64,000 nt of DNA. It comes from Microdochium bolleyi. Its lineage: Eukaryota > Ascomycota > Sordariomycetes > Xylariales > Microdochiaceae. Numbering within the stretch: position 1 is the stretch's first letter; each line of letters opens with the position of its first letter. The position numbers and the translations under genes are program-made. Where the stretch lies: positions 496,001-560,000 of the forward strand of contig KQ964246.1 of assembly GCA_001566295.1 (NCBI GenBank), given 5' to 3'. Below are positions 12,801 to 24,118 of this stretch, one piece after another. The notes beneath the pieces are model-generated. The model was not told the origin of the DNA. It did no database searches and saw only the letters and a list, made by a program, of their open reading frames with translations.

Positions 12801-13578
12801 GGCGGCGCCTCTGCCTGGAGCCAGGTCCTACCCGCCGTGGCCGCGACCGTGCCGACCGTCGCCGAGATGTTTGCGCAGGCGCTCGACTTCTACCTTACCC
12901 CTGAGGGCACCAAGCACATCTTTGAGCTGCAGCGCGTCGCCGCCGCCGCGTCCAGCCCGGAGACGGACGCCCAGCTGCTCGGCTACGTGCTCGAGGGCGT
13001 CCGCCTGAGCGGCGGGCTCGTCGTCGCCCGCACCGCGGCCGCGGCCGACACCATCACCGAGGACGACGGGACGCAGGTCCGCGTCGCTGCTGGGCAGCGG
13101 GTGTTTGTGAACTTGGTAAGTAGTTACTGACTGCTCTCGTGTATATCTGTCGACAAAAGACAACGTCCACATTTAGTAAGGAGATCCTGATAGCTAACTT
13201 GATCCCCCCTTTTTCTCAACTCCACAGGCCTCCGCCGCCAAAGACGCGACAACCTTCCCGGACCCGTCCGCCGTGAACCCTTCCCGCCCGCTCGCCTCGT
13301 ACATGCACGTCGCGGCGCTGAGCAGCGGCTCGGCGGCGTCCGACGGGCAGCTCGTTCAGGCCAGCGTGACCGAGATGTTCCGCGCCGTGTTCCGCCTCCT
13401 CAAGAACGTGCGCCGCGCCCCCGGGCCGCAGGGCGAGCTCAAGAAGGTCCTGCAGAAGGCGTCCGGCGGCAGCAGCAGCGACGGGGCCGAGGGGCAGGGC
13501 AGCGTGGTGTACCTCCGCGAGGACCGCGGGGCGTATGTCCCGTTCCCGTGCACCATGCGGATCTGCTACGATGCTTGA
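9862..13578 (+). CDS. psi-producing oxygenase (fatty-acid dioxygenase / P450-like fusion)
   Basis: Model join(9862..10144,10213..11696,11780..12008,12085..13115,13228..13578), 1125 residues, four introns of 68-112 bases, all joins frame-consistent. The N-terminal half is an animal-peroxidase-type heme dioxygenase: distal His238 in IIIHDLFWTD, then SSYLDLSPLYGS, RLLGMPP and FNRFHNY, with catalytic Tyr416 and proximal heme ligand His419 in FNLCYRWHS. The C-terminal half has the P450 fold of Ppo enzymes and keeps ExxR (LEGVR, Glu969). The expected heme-thiolate loop after NPSRPLASY (from residue 1026) has no cysteine and reads MHVAALSSGSAASDG. The family makes hydroperoxy fatty acids (oxylipins, psi factors) that control the balance of sexual and asexual spores. 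Without the thiolate ligand the diol-synthase step should be dead, leaving a PpoC/10R-DOX-like dioxygenase; regiochemistry is inference. Exon 4 is very GC-rich. Confidence 0.95.
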
Positions 13579-14278
13579 AAGGGAGGTGGAGAGAGTGAGA
13601 GGGCTGCGGCATGGGATGGAAACGATAAGTCCTGGCGAGAGCGAGAAAGATGCAGGGAGGGCCGTGGTTTTAATAGCTATTCGAGTGTGCTTACTGTTGC
13701 CGTTGATCTTTCTGCGCCGAACGATATTCCCAGATGTTTTTCTGCTTCATATCAAGATAGCTGTTGGTCGTCGAGATCAGCTAATAGGAGCATTGTCTTT
13801 AAGGTCAAGGTTCGCGGTGATTGTATCCATGTTGACCACTACGCTTTGTTTGTGTTGCTGAGTGTGGGTGGCCCAGAGGCAGAGGAAAGAGCCAGCCACG
13901 AACTTCCTGGGATGGCCTTCTGTGCTTTGACGTCGAGTCTCAGCACAGCAGCGAGGCATCTGCCGATCTGCGAGATTGTGTGTCGTGACTTCAGACCTGA
14001 GCCTCTGCACTTTTGCGTCAGGGATCACTTTCATCAGAGCCAACTCTCAACGAGCAGATTTCACCAAAGGAGATCGCAAGGAAATGCTTCTGTGTCGGCA
14101 TACAATGCCCACGTAGATCTAATTTTGAAAGATAAACCCGCTGTCTAAAAGCCGCTCGCTTGATCTATGTTGTGGGCAAGCAAAAAAGACATCATCAGTC
14201 CACAACAGAACAGACAGGCGCGCCACCAAGGGGCCAAATCCCACCACGCACCCACCCTACATGCTCCCAATACTTCAT
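13579..14278. other. convergent intergenic region, no gene seen
   Basis: 700 bases between the 3' ends of the Ppo gene (+) and the P-type ATPase gene (-). It holds the two 3' UTRs. No motif-bearing frame is present. Confidence 0.5.
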
Positions 14279-17200
14279 CTACCACGCCATCTTCGCCAGC
14301 ACACCCTGGGGCTTGCTCCGGACAAAGTACTTGCGCGTCTCGTCCATGATGAGCAGGAACGCGCCGTACGCCATGGGCAGGAACCAATACTCGACGGGCG
14401 CGGGCGCGAGGCCGAGCGTGACTTGCAGCTGCGGGATATACAGCCACAGGATGGCCATGACGATGGCGAAGCCGATGGCTGGGAAGAGGTACCAGTTCTG
14501 CGTCTTGGGGTTGAACAGGGGCGGGTGCTGGAAAATGGACCACTTGCGCGTGCGGATCGCCATGAGGTTGAACCATTGCCTGGGAACGAAAGATAGATGT
14601 TAGATTTCTGTTACCGAAAGAGCAGAGCGTGGGGGTGGATAGCAAGAGTGACTTACATGACGACAAGATTGATGAAGTAGATGGATGACGCCTCGTACAG
14701 GCGCTGGTTGTAATAGGCCTGGTCGATCCAGTCCGGGAGGACGCCGTAGGACAGCCAGAGCGCGGAGAACGGGATACCGCAGCGCTCAAGGTACCAGTAC
14801 GACATGGCGAAGGAGGTAAGCGTCATGAAGACACCCGTGAAGCCGTATGCGTGGACGCCCAGCTGCCAGTTGACGAGGCGGTCGGTCTTGGTGTTGCGGG
14901 GCTTTCGGAGCAGGACGTCGGCCTCGGGCTGCTCGTACGAGAGCACAGTCGCAGCGGCGCAGTCGGTAAAGCAGCAGATGATGATCATTAGGAAGGATGA
15001 CAGGATCTGGGGCAGGCCGAATAGCACGCTCGTCATGACGGGCCAGAACTCGGCGAAGGAACCTGCCGGGAGGAGGTAGCAAATGACCTTCTTGAGGTTG
15101 TCGAAGACAACACGGCCGTACTTAACAGCCTCGACAACAGAGGAGAAGGAGTCAAGCAGGACCATGTCAGCAGCCTCGATGGCAATGTCGGAACCGCTCG
15201 CCATGGCGATACCGACGTCTGCGGCCTTGAGAGATGGTGCGTCGTTCACGCCGTCACCGGTCATGGCAACGATTCCAGAACTGGCCTGGAACTCGTTGAC
15301 AATGCGTAGCTTCTGCTCAGGGGTCGTGCGGGCAAATACAATCTCCTCGTACTGAGTCAGGATCTTCCACTGGTGCTCGTTAAGTGTCATGAGCTCGGGA
15401 CCGGAGATGACGAGCGAGGTCCGTACGGACTTGGAATCTTCTCCATCGCTGCTGGAGCCTTCAGGTGCCTGGCGCGGAAGAGCCGTAACGTCGTCGACAA
15501 GGGGGGTCGGGGTCCTGACAATTCCGGCGTCTTGGGCAATGGCCAGAGCGGTCAATGCAAAATCGCCAGTGACCTAATTGTGGCTTGTGTTAATGGACTG
15601 CGGTCGGTTCTCGAGTGCTACAAGCAGTGCTTACCATGAAGATGCGAATACCAGCGCCGCGCAGAGTCTCGACAACCTCGCGGATCTCGGGCCGAAGCGG
15701 GTCAACAATGGCGACAAGCCCGACCAGAGTCAGACCGGACTTGGCGTGCTCATTCATTTCGTCTTCAAAGGCGCTGGTGCCTTGGTGGTTCTTGATGCTG
15801 GACTGGCGGATGATCTTGCGAGCCAGCAAGATGCAGCGCTTACCTTGGCTACTCCAGAGATTCTTCTGCTGCTCAAAGGCGGTGCGCACATCGGCAGTGA
15901 AGGGCTGCGTCTCGCCGGAGCTGGTCGTGTAGTAGCCGCATCTACCAATGAGGACGTCGGGAGCACCCTTGATCGTCAGGAGCCTGGTCAAACAGTCAGC
16001 ACATGACTCCCATTCTGATGTATTGCTCAGAGGGTCTGGACACTCACGTATCGTTGCCCTGCCAGGAGTTCGCCTCGCCTTCTGGAAGTGTCTGCTTCAG
16101 AGCATCGCGGCGGAAGATGGAGAATGTGCGGATCATGTACTTGTTCTTGCTGTTGAAGGCAAGTTCATACGTCTTTTGCCAGCATTGGCGGATGTGGCTA
16201 ACAGGATCGAGGCGTTCAGAGAACCGGATGATCGCTTGATCAGTAGCATCACCGTGTACAAGGCGCTCCTCAATCGGCTTGCTCATGCTGGCAGCGTCGA
16301 ATTCAGCGCCGTTGCAGAGGGCCGACAGTGCACGAAGCTGGCTGACGCTGTTGCCAGGGGCAGTGCTTGAGTCTCGAATCTCTGTCTCGGCATCTGCAGC
16401 TGCCAGAGCCCTGTTGCCAATGTTGCATTCGGTCACAGTCATGCGGTTCTGGCGAATGTCAGTGATTCCCATCCAGGTTGTATAATCATGGTTAGAGAGG
16501 GGGGAAGGGTCGGCCAAGTCAAAGCTTACCTGGGTCAAGGTACCAGTCTTGTCGGAGCAGATGACAGACACGGAACCAAGCGTCTCGACTGTCTTCAACG
16601 ACTTGCACAGCACCTTGTTCTTGCGCATAATGTTGGCGGTAATCGTGAGCCCGGAAGTCACAGCGATTGGCAGACCCTCAGGGATGAACGCGATAGCGAC
16701 ACTGACGCAGCTCACAATGAGCACGGGAACAGAGATCCAGTCGGGATGGTCCTTGCGCAGCCATGCGCCCCTAATCGTCATACTCGTTAGTGGATATTGG
16801 CAAGTTAGGCGGTGGTCTAGAGAGCGGTCTCTTACCAGCAAATGAGCACGATTGCCACCATGACGAACATGAGGGAGCAGATCATGATGACGAAGTGCAG
16901 GACCTCCTTCTCTAGGGTGGTCAGGCCGGTCGATGGTGTATTTGTGAGAGTAGCGATGCGGCCGAAGACGGTGCGATCGCCCGTGGCCACGACCAGGCCG
17001 AGACAGTTGCCTGAGACGCAGTGGGTGCCCTGAAGACCGATGTTACGGGTCTCGAGATAGTTCATGTCGGTGGAATCGATGGCTGCAGCGAGAGGCAACG
17101 ACTCTCCGGTCAGGATAGACCTGTCGAACTTGGCATCGGTGGACACCTGGAGAAAACGCAGATCGGCTGGGAGCTTGTTGCCCGCCTTGACACAGACAAT

Positions 17201-18091
17201 GTCACCCGGGACGAGATCGGGGGCACCGAGTGAGATTTGCGTGCCGTTGCGGATGACGAGAGTGTCTTCGGGAAGCATGTTCTTGATGCTGCTCATGACC
17301 TTGGACGAGCTCCAGTCCTGCCACGTCTGAAAGGCGACGTTGATGAGCCAGACACCGACGAGGACAATAGCGAGAGCCTAGGAGGTGCATCACATGCGGT
17401 TAGTCACAGCCGCAAGAAGCCAATGCCCAGGAAGGTGGCCGCTTACCAGATTTGCAACAGCTGGGTTGGGCTCGCCCAGGGGCTTCCACGAGATGAAGAC
17501 GAGGACGGCACCGAGGATGAGAATGGGACTGAAGCCAGTGGTCGCGTAGCCGAGGTACTTCTGGAACCTGCGCGACTTGGGGGGTGACGGGGCGTTCCTG
17601 CCGAACTCCTTGAACTTGCGAGCGACCTGGTCGTCGGAGAGACCCTGGTTGGCGGTTGAGCTGAGGCGGCGCAGGGCCTCGTCGGTGGTGATGGTGTGCC
17701 ATTCGAGCGAGGAGAGCTCTGCGGTCGTGGCGTCTTTTGCCTTTGTCAACGGGGCCTCCTCTTTGGCCTTGGTCTGCTCGATACCGAAGGAGCTGTGTTG
17801 GTGAGGATGGTGTTAGTGTCAGTCTGCGGCGACCTGGGCATGGCGGTGGTGTGTAGTGGTGTTTCTTTTTTTTTTTTGTCTGGCGACTTACACGGTGCGG
17901 TACTGGATGGGCAGGGCAATGGCCGGGTCGACCTCGCGGCGGGAGCGCACGCTGCGGATGGACATTGAGCCATTGGAGTGGGTGCGCCGAAGACCAGGAG
18001 GACGCTGGGAGATGGAGCGGCGATTCTCCTCGTCGAAGCGAATGCCACCGGCAGGCCGGGACTGCGACTTTTCGAGATCTACCGAGTCCAT
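14279..18091 (-). CDS. P-type ATPase of the Na+/K+-ATPase (IIC-like) family
   Basis: Model complement(join(14279..14579,14657..15573,15635..15983,16048..16448,16530..16770,16836..17377,17447..17792,17892..18091)), 1098 residues; all seven introns keep frame. Motifs in order: actuator loop LTGES; M4 motif IPEGLP; phosphorylated Asp436 in CSDKTGTLTQ; nucleotide-binding KGAPDVL; hinge MTGDGVNDAP; M6 TDCAAATVLSYEQPEAD; C-terminus LIMDETRKYFVRSKP. The YEQPEAD and NRMTV contexts and the N-terminal region resemble Na,K/H,K-ATPases more than ENA or PMR1 pumps. The M4 Glu is kept, but the M6 position equivalent to Na,K-ATPase Asp804 is Cys and M5 lacks the usual Asn. A monovalent-cation pump at the plasma or an internal membrane is likely; the ion is uncertain. 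I chose the ATG at 18091; an in-frame ATG at 18133 would add 14 residues. The intron after DKTGTLTQ is 81 bases and stop-free. Confidence 0.94.
17866..17877. repeat. poly-T tract in ATPase intron 1
   Basis: Twelve consecutive T on the + strand (poly-A in the transcript) inside the first intron of the ATPase gene (17793-17891). A length-variable homopolymer; no function is implied. Confidence 0.8.
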
Positions 18092-18254
18092 GATGGGCGT
18101 GGGATGCGCTCTGGCGGACAAGACCGGGAGCAAGAGCGGTGCGGGGACAAGGACAGGAGAGGAGACGCAAGGACGAGATGAGAGGAAGAGGACAGGAGAC
18201 AGGAGACAACAGGCAGGCGGACAAGCGCTCGGTGCTGCAGCACAGGCGCGGTGG

Positions 18255-18262
18255 TATTTATA
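18255..18262 (-). promoter_or_regulatory. TATA-like element of the ATPase gene
   Basis: TATAAATA on the - strand, about 165 bases upstream of the chosen ATPase start codon. Sequence and spacing are suitable for a core promoter with a leader of roughly 100-140 bases. Assigned by motif and position only. Confidence 0.4.
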
Positions 18263-18491
18263 TCACTCTGGCAGACGAGGCATGCACATGTGCAGTTGGG
18301 ACGAGCTGTCGAGGACGGGCGAGCCAGAGGCGGATGCAGCACTGTGTGGTGGTGGGCGGGGGGCAGCATCAAGCGCCGTGCCAGGCACGAGGGCGCGCAC
18401 ATACTGGAACCAGCATCGGCAAAGCCATGTTTCGGAGAGCGTGTAAGCCAGTCCTGGGCCGGTTGGTCCCAGGAGACGGGCGGGCGTGTGA

Positions 18492-18560
18492 GCGTGGGAG
18501 TGGGCGACGGCGTGGGCGTGGGCGTGGGAACAGGCGTGGGAGCGGGCGTGGGAGCGGGAG
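18492..18560. repeat. GTGGGC/GTGGGAGCGGGC minisatellite
   Basis: Imperfect tandem array of GCGTGG-, GTGGGC- and GTGGGAGCGGGC-type units, about 70 bases long, in the ATPase upstream region about 400 bases before its start codon. The unit resembles GC-box sites of C2H2 zinc-finger factors, but no factor can be assigned. Confidence 0.7.
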
Positions 18561-20040
18561 CCACGCGGCGGCTGCGCCAGGGGCCAAGACGGCACTCGAA
18601 CTCTGGTCGCCTGGCCGCTGGCATTTCCCTTTCTGGCCGCCGTGCAAATTGGGGCGCTTGACCAGAATAGAAAACATCAACAACGCCTGTCGACCCTAAT
18701 TCGCGCACCGGTTGTGGCAACGCTCGGCGGAGCTCCCGCCAGGCTGTTGGTGCCCTTTTGGTAAATGTACCTTGGGTTCTCTGGTGCGCCGATGCCCTGT
18801 GCTCCCAGGTGCGAGGAGGCGCATCTCCACGAGCTCAGGTGCAGGCCGGGACTTGATTGCAAGCCGAGTGGCATGATCTGCACGTCATGGCTGCTGGCAT
18901 GTGGTCGCAGCCCGATATCTGGGGAGCGTTGCTCTGCAACGTAGCACGTGGAAGGGCAAGCGAGTCAGCCGTTGCTGGCAGCGCTGGCAAGAGAGTTTCG
19001 GCGTGGGCGAGGGCGCTGACGAGGGCTGGCGGTCGAGGCTGGCACCACGCTACTCGGCAGGAGCCCAGGTGACGTGCAGCGCCATGAGGGAACGGGGCGG
19101 TCTGGTCGAGGAAACCCTGAATACGCGGCCCCCTCTGGCCTGCGCGGATAAGCAGTGGTCAGAGCGCCGGGCGGTCCTGCAGGGTCTGCGAGGCAGGCAC
19201 GACCCAGCCTATGGGCGTTTGCACAGCGCATAGCAGCCTTCCCAAACAGGAACAGCCCCGCGCCAGCGGCCCACCCGCCGCCAAATCAAGCTTTTCTCGC
19301 CTGCCTCTGCCTGCCACACAGGGCCCCAGCTCAAGCTGCCCACGGCCGCCTTCGCCAGCTTCTCCTCCCTGCCAGTTCCCGACTTCGTGTTGCCACGGAC
19401 TCATCAGACTCCTCAGGCTGGCGATCCAGAGACTGACGAGCCGGCCTCTTATCAACAGGGACAGTTCACACCGAACACACGCCGTGTCTCACGCCGCCCC
19501 GTGGGCATGCACGGCTTGCGTCGGCCTGCCGCGCTGCTGATTGGCCACGTCCGGCAGTCCTCCCGGTCCCCACCAACCCGGCCGGCCTCTGTCCTTTCTT
19601 TCACCGCCGCCCCTGCATCGTCCAGCAACTCGTCCTGACAATGGATCATCTTCTGCACAGCCCTCTTCCCACTCCCAAGCCTGCCCTTGCCCCCGACAGT
19701 AAATCACGCACCCGTCCTTGGTCCAAATCCTCCGCCGATCTCCGCCAGTCCTCTCCCCTTGCGACCCCCACCCACCCACGAGGTCAGCCGGTCGACCTGA
19801 CATCACACTCACACCATCGTGAGCCGCAACAAGCCTCTCCAGATGCCTGCCTCGCCTGACAACTCCCAGCGGAGCATTCCCCGGCGGCCGGTGGACCACG
19901 CCCGCCACCAACCCTTGGCAGCACAAATAAACAATTTAAGCATCGCCCTTAGCGCGTCGCTTACCCGCGCTCCCACATGCTTGGCACTCCCCATCACACC
20001 CTCCTCCTGGCCACCTCAGTGCTTCTGAGGCCTCCTCCAG

Positions 20041-20062
20041 CCTCCTCCTCCTCCTCCTCCTC
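20041..20062. repeat. (CCT)n trinucleotide run
   Basis: Seven CCT units in a row within a longer CT-rich tract of the gene-free region between the ATPase and the coiled-coil protein. No coding role is supported. Confidence 0.75.
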
Positions 20063-22381
20063 ACCCTTCTCCTCTTTGCGCGACTTTTTTCCCTGGCCCC
20101 TCGCTGCCTTTGATAAATCTGCCAGTGGGAACAATCCCGAGTCCAAGCCTCGCGGCTCATTTTGGCTCGTCCCACCCGTCTTCGGGATTCTTACCCTGGC
20201 CATCGGGCGTCTGTCCGAGGTCTCTTTTGTCTTACAAGCTCTGGCCGCCGCACTTCCCACTCAGGACATCACTGCCCTCCTCCCTGCATGTTCAGCTGAA
20301 ACGGGACACGCCAAACCATGCCGTGCATGGTGCCCAAAAAGGCATCCCGAAGACTGCAGCTGACAAGATCAGCTCGGCATGACACACGAGAACTGCTCTG
20401 CTTCCCCGTCCACCCTCCCAGTAGATGCCCACGGACCTCACGCACCCCACAAGACTCGCGTATCATCGACTCGACGACAACCCTCGACGACCCAGGGCTA
20501 GCACCATCTCGGCTGGGGGCCGGGCCCACTTGCCGGACACGACCATGGGAACCCTTCCCGAGGTTTGATTCACAAGAAAAGATTGCTACCTCCCAGGGCT
20601 CTCCCCCCTCGTGTAGCCACCGGAACGCCTCGTCCGCCTTGGTATCGAGCGTGCGAGCCATAAACATGGCCAATCCTCCTGTCGCTGTGCGTTCCGGCTG
20701 ACGCGGACAGGGACTCGCATATCAAGACCCTGGCGTGAGATGATGAGGCTCACGATGTTAGCCACGCACTCAGAGGCTTGCCAGATGATCCTGGGCGACG
20801 CTGCTCGTCTCCACATCGCGAAGGCTCGGCCCCCATCTGCCTGTTAAACAAAGCTTCCACCCCATGAACAAGACTTTCCGGTCACGAGCTGACTGACTAT
20901 GTGACTGGCTGACTCCAGCCGCTCGAGGCTTCCTTTTTCTCTGATTCTCGCCCACTGCTAGTTCCATCCATCGCTTCTCGGTCCACTTTCTGCCCCCATG
21001 CCACTTGACTTCTCTGGTTTCCACACATCTTTGTCGATATCTCTCAAGAATTTCTGTACTTTATGCTCGACTCTCTTCCCTCGCGACTCGAACGAGCTGA
21101 TTGCTGGCCCCTTCTCCTCCCCAACCCGGCTAAGGACAGGCGTCAGGCTTTAAATAAAAAGGAAAATCCTCGGAAGACTTTTATCCAGGACCGGACAACT
21201 ACGCGTCGACGTCCAAGTTAAGCCCCAGTCTTAGGGTAAATGTTTCGCACATTATATCGTCCGCAGATGGTTTGTCGACCCACCAGTCACCACGGCCGCC
21301 CACCGCCCAGCTTCTCTTCTCCCGCTCCTCCTCGCCAATGGAAAGGATCTACCTAGTCCGATGAGCGCCGTGTACCTCCATTGCTACCTACATGAGCGTA
21401 CCCTCCTTGAGCCTGTGTTGATATATGGAAAATGCCACCAGGCAAGCGCGCAACGACGTGTCTCCCGAACCTGTTATGTTCCAAATAGAAAAATTCTTGC
21501 AGAAGCTCCAAGGCTGGGGGGCACGTTTTCACCTTGCATCACGACAGAATCAGTCGGGTTGCGTTGTCTCTACCTTTCTTATTGCTTTTTGTAATCACTT
21601 TTCTCGCCGAAAACCAGGGGTGCGTTACGTAATCAACTATCGCAGGTCGCACCAGCTTTGGATTGTTTGCATATCACATGAAAGGTCTGAGTATGTAATT
21701 GCCGGTGACATATATGCGCGAGGAATATATTTTCAGTATAGTACACCCTCTGTCTACTTGGTACGGACCACAAGGGCCATCGCAGGCGACATGGTTTTCT
21801 AGCATGCTCGGCTTCATAGATATCGCTAACAGACAAAGGTGGGTATATTCTGCCGCTTGGACAGACCGCTGTGTCGTCTAATAGAACTGGCGGGCAATGT
21901 AGCGACCGCCTACCAGCATGAGCGCATGGCTTTCCAGCCGCTGACTTCCTCACTACCAGTTTTCGAGAGTGTTCACCCCCATGTACAGTGCTTTGGCAGT
22001 GCAAGAGGGGCAGGATAGGTAGCACCCTTGCCATGCCCAACTCACGTGTTGCCGCTGACGACTCGAGTTGGTGCTGTCCAGCTCGTCACCCCTAATTCGA
22101 TGCTGGTCCAAACAGGTGTGCCGAACATCGTCGCAGGCCATTCTCATGGACCGAGCGTGTGGCACGCTGATACTTGTGCTCACACTCTGCAGGGCTGGCC
22201 CGCTGCTGCAGGTCGCCAGGCAAGCGATCGGGAATCCTCATCGAGCCGAGTGCAGAGTGTGATCACGTTTGGCTACTAGCACATGAACCCGTAGCCGCCG
22301 TGCCGTGCACGTCCCTAGGTGCGTCTTGCATTCGTCTTACTCCACAGGAAAGCGCTTTCATGAACTTGCCAGAAGCGCGCC

Positions 22382-23343
22382 CTATCCCATTCGGTCGCCC
22401 GTGCTCCCAGTGCTGGCTGGCCTTGATGGCGGTGTCGGCGCCGGCCCATCCCGCTCGCGCTCCATGGCCACGCCGCCAAGGATAGCTTGCGGATGGGCAA
22501 GCTCGCCTTCGCCGTCAGAATCGTCTTCGCTGTGCTGGCTTTCCCCTGTCTGGCCAGCCGAGAGCTCCGAGTTCCTCTCAGCCAGCTGCTTCAGCCGTAC
22601 TTTTTCCATGCAGTCAATCAGGTCGTCGTCGTCACTCCAGTAGCCCTCCTCGTCGTCCGCCACGTCGGGCATGGCCAGGCGCTTCCAGAAGCGCAGCTCC
22701 TGCTTGCGGGCCTTGTCCTCGACGCGCTGGTCCCAGCGCTTCTCGTCCTCGTCGTACTGTTTCCTGAACTCGCGCAGCATCTTATTGGCATTGCCGGCAT
22801 GCTCCTGCATGTCCCAGATCTGCTCGCGCAAACGCGAGTTCTCGGCGCGGGCCTCTGCGAGCTGTGCTCTGTAGGACCGGTGCCACGCAGAGACGTCGGC
22901 AGTGTGCTTCTCCTTGTATGTGTGGAACTGGCCAAGGATGGTGGCGAGGACGCGGGCGTACTTGGTGACGAGGTCGAGGTTGGCGTCGCGGGAGTTCTTG
23001 GCACGATCGAGGGACTCTGTGAGTATAGAGATGGCGGCCTCCATGTTGGGTTCCTGGGCTGTTGTTGCGTCTGGTCAGCAAGCAGAGCCGCGGCGTCGCA
23101 GCAGAGACACATACAGAAGATCTCGTTGGCGGCCTCGTCGAGGACGTCGTCGTTGGAGAGGTTGCGCTCGCGGGCGCGGTTGCGGACCCTGCCAAGGCTG
23201 GAGACGATGTCCTCGGTGACGCGCCTGTTCTCAGCGAGCTGGCGGGAGAGCTCCTCGACCATGCCGTAGATGATGTTGAGCTCTGCCTGGTGGCCGGCGG
23301 GGGTTGGGCCGACGGCCATGGCGCCGTTGCCGTTTGCTTGCAT
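22382..23343 (-). CDS. conserved coiled-coil protein of unknown function
   Basis: Model complement(join(22382..23058,23115..23343)), 301 residues, one 56-base intron (GTATGT donor). A second in-frame acceptor 12 bases upstream (GACCAG) would add four residues, so the exact junction is uncertain. Residues about 20-75 (VEELSRQLAENRRVTEDIVSS) and about 85-195 are strongly helical with heptad-like spacing, broken by a conserved block around DLVTKYARVLATILGQFHTYK. A Trp/charged block follows (RRELRFWKR-type and EEGYWSDDDDLID), then an acidic, Ser/Pro-rich disordered tail. There is no signal peptide, transmembrane segment or enzyme motif. A scaffolding or cytoskeletal role is possible but is inference. 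It shares a 775-base divergent promoter with the Cys-rich membrane protein at 24119. Confidence 0.85.
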
Positions 23344-24118
23344 TGCGGGCAGGTGTCGAGCCGAAGAGCATGCGCGAAAGTTGTCGAGCTTGGTCGGGAG
23401 ATGGAGATTGCGACTGGTCGAGGGTGTTGCTGGCGAAGTGTGTCGTGTGTTGTGGACGGGATGGGTTGGTCCTCGAGGCTGGACGGGGTGGAGCTGTCAA
23501 GATCGTTGCTGCCAAGGGCTGATGAGGATCCACCCTGATGTCCTCCGCACACTGGCTGCTCGCTGGACCGCTTCTCTTTGTCCTCAGCCGCACCAAGCCC
23601 GCCAATGGCGGAACCACCAGACCAGCCTTGGAAGGTTTTGACGGCACGAGGACACGGCAGTCCCTGGCACTTCTCAAGCTCCTTTGGCTCCATCGCCAGA
23701 CCAGACGACATACGTCCTTGATGCACCTGGGCCCATCCCTGTGACGAGTCCGCTTGGACCACAGCTCCATGCAGGTCGGTGTGATATGGCCCCGATGCTC
23801 AAATTCCGCCTGCCGTGCCAGAGCGAAGCCTTCCCTCGAGCAGTCCCGCAAGGGTCAGCCGTTCCGTCTTGCACGAAACAAACACCTGGTACCATGCCTC
23901 ATCCCCTGTCCAGCCCGAACAACCCGGCCGCCACGGGCACAGCCTGCTTGCCCACGGGCGGCGCCTGGCTTGGCATGTCCGTCTATGAAGATCGCCTCGT
24001 CCCCGCGGGGTTTTCTCCTGGTCGCCATTTCTCTCGGATGCGTCAGTGACCACGGATCACACACCGTCGAGGTCCCAAGCAACTTCAACAGCCGCCGACG
24101 CGCACAGAGGAACAAGCC
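23344..24118. promoter_or_regulatory. divergent promoter region
   Basis: 775 bases between the start codons of the coiled-coil protein (-) and the Cys-rich membrane protein (+). Must contain both promoters; no specific site is assigned and no gene is seen. Confidence 0.5.

Larger units (their letters stand above)
18092..22381. other. 4.3-kb gene-free region
   Basis: Lies between the ATPase start (-) and the 3' end of the coiled-coil gene (-), so it holds the ATPase promoter. Pyrimidine-rich + strand tracts (about 19240-21330) look like a fungal 5' leader, but no convincing coding exon follows on either strand. A TATA-like site, a GTGGGC minisatellite and a CCT run are listed separately. I searched the frames for domain motifs and found none. 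Confidence 0.5.
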
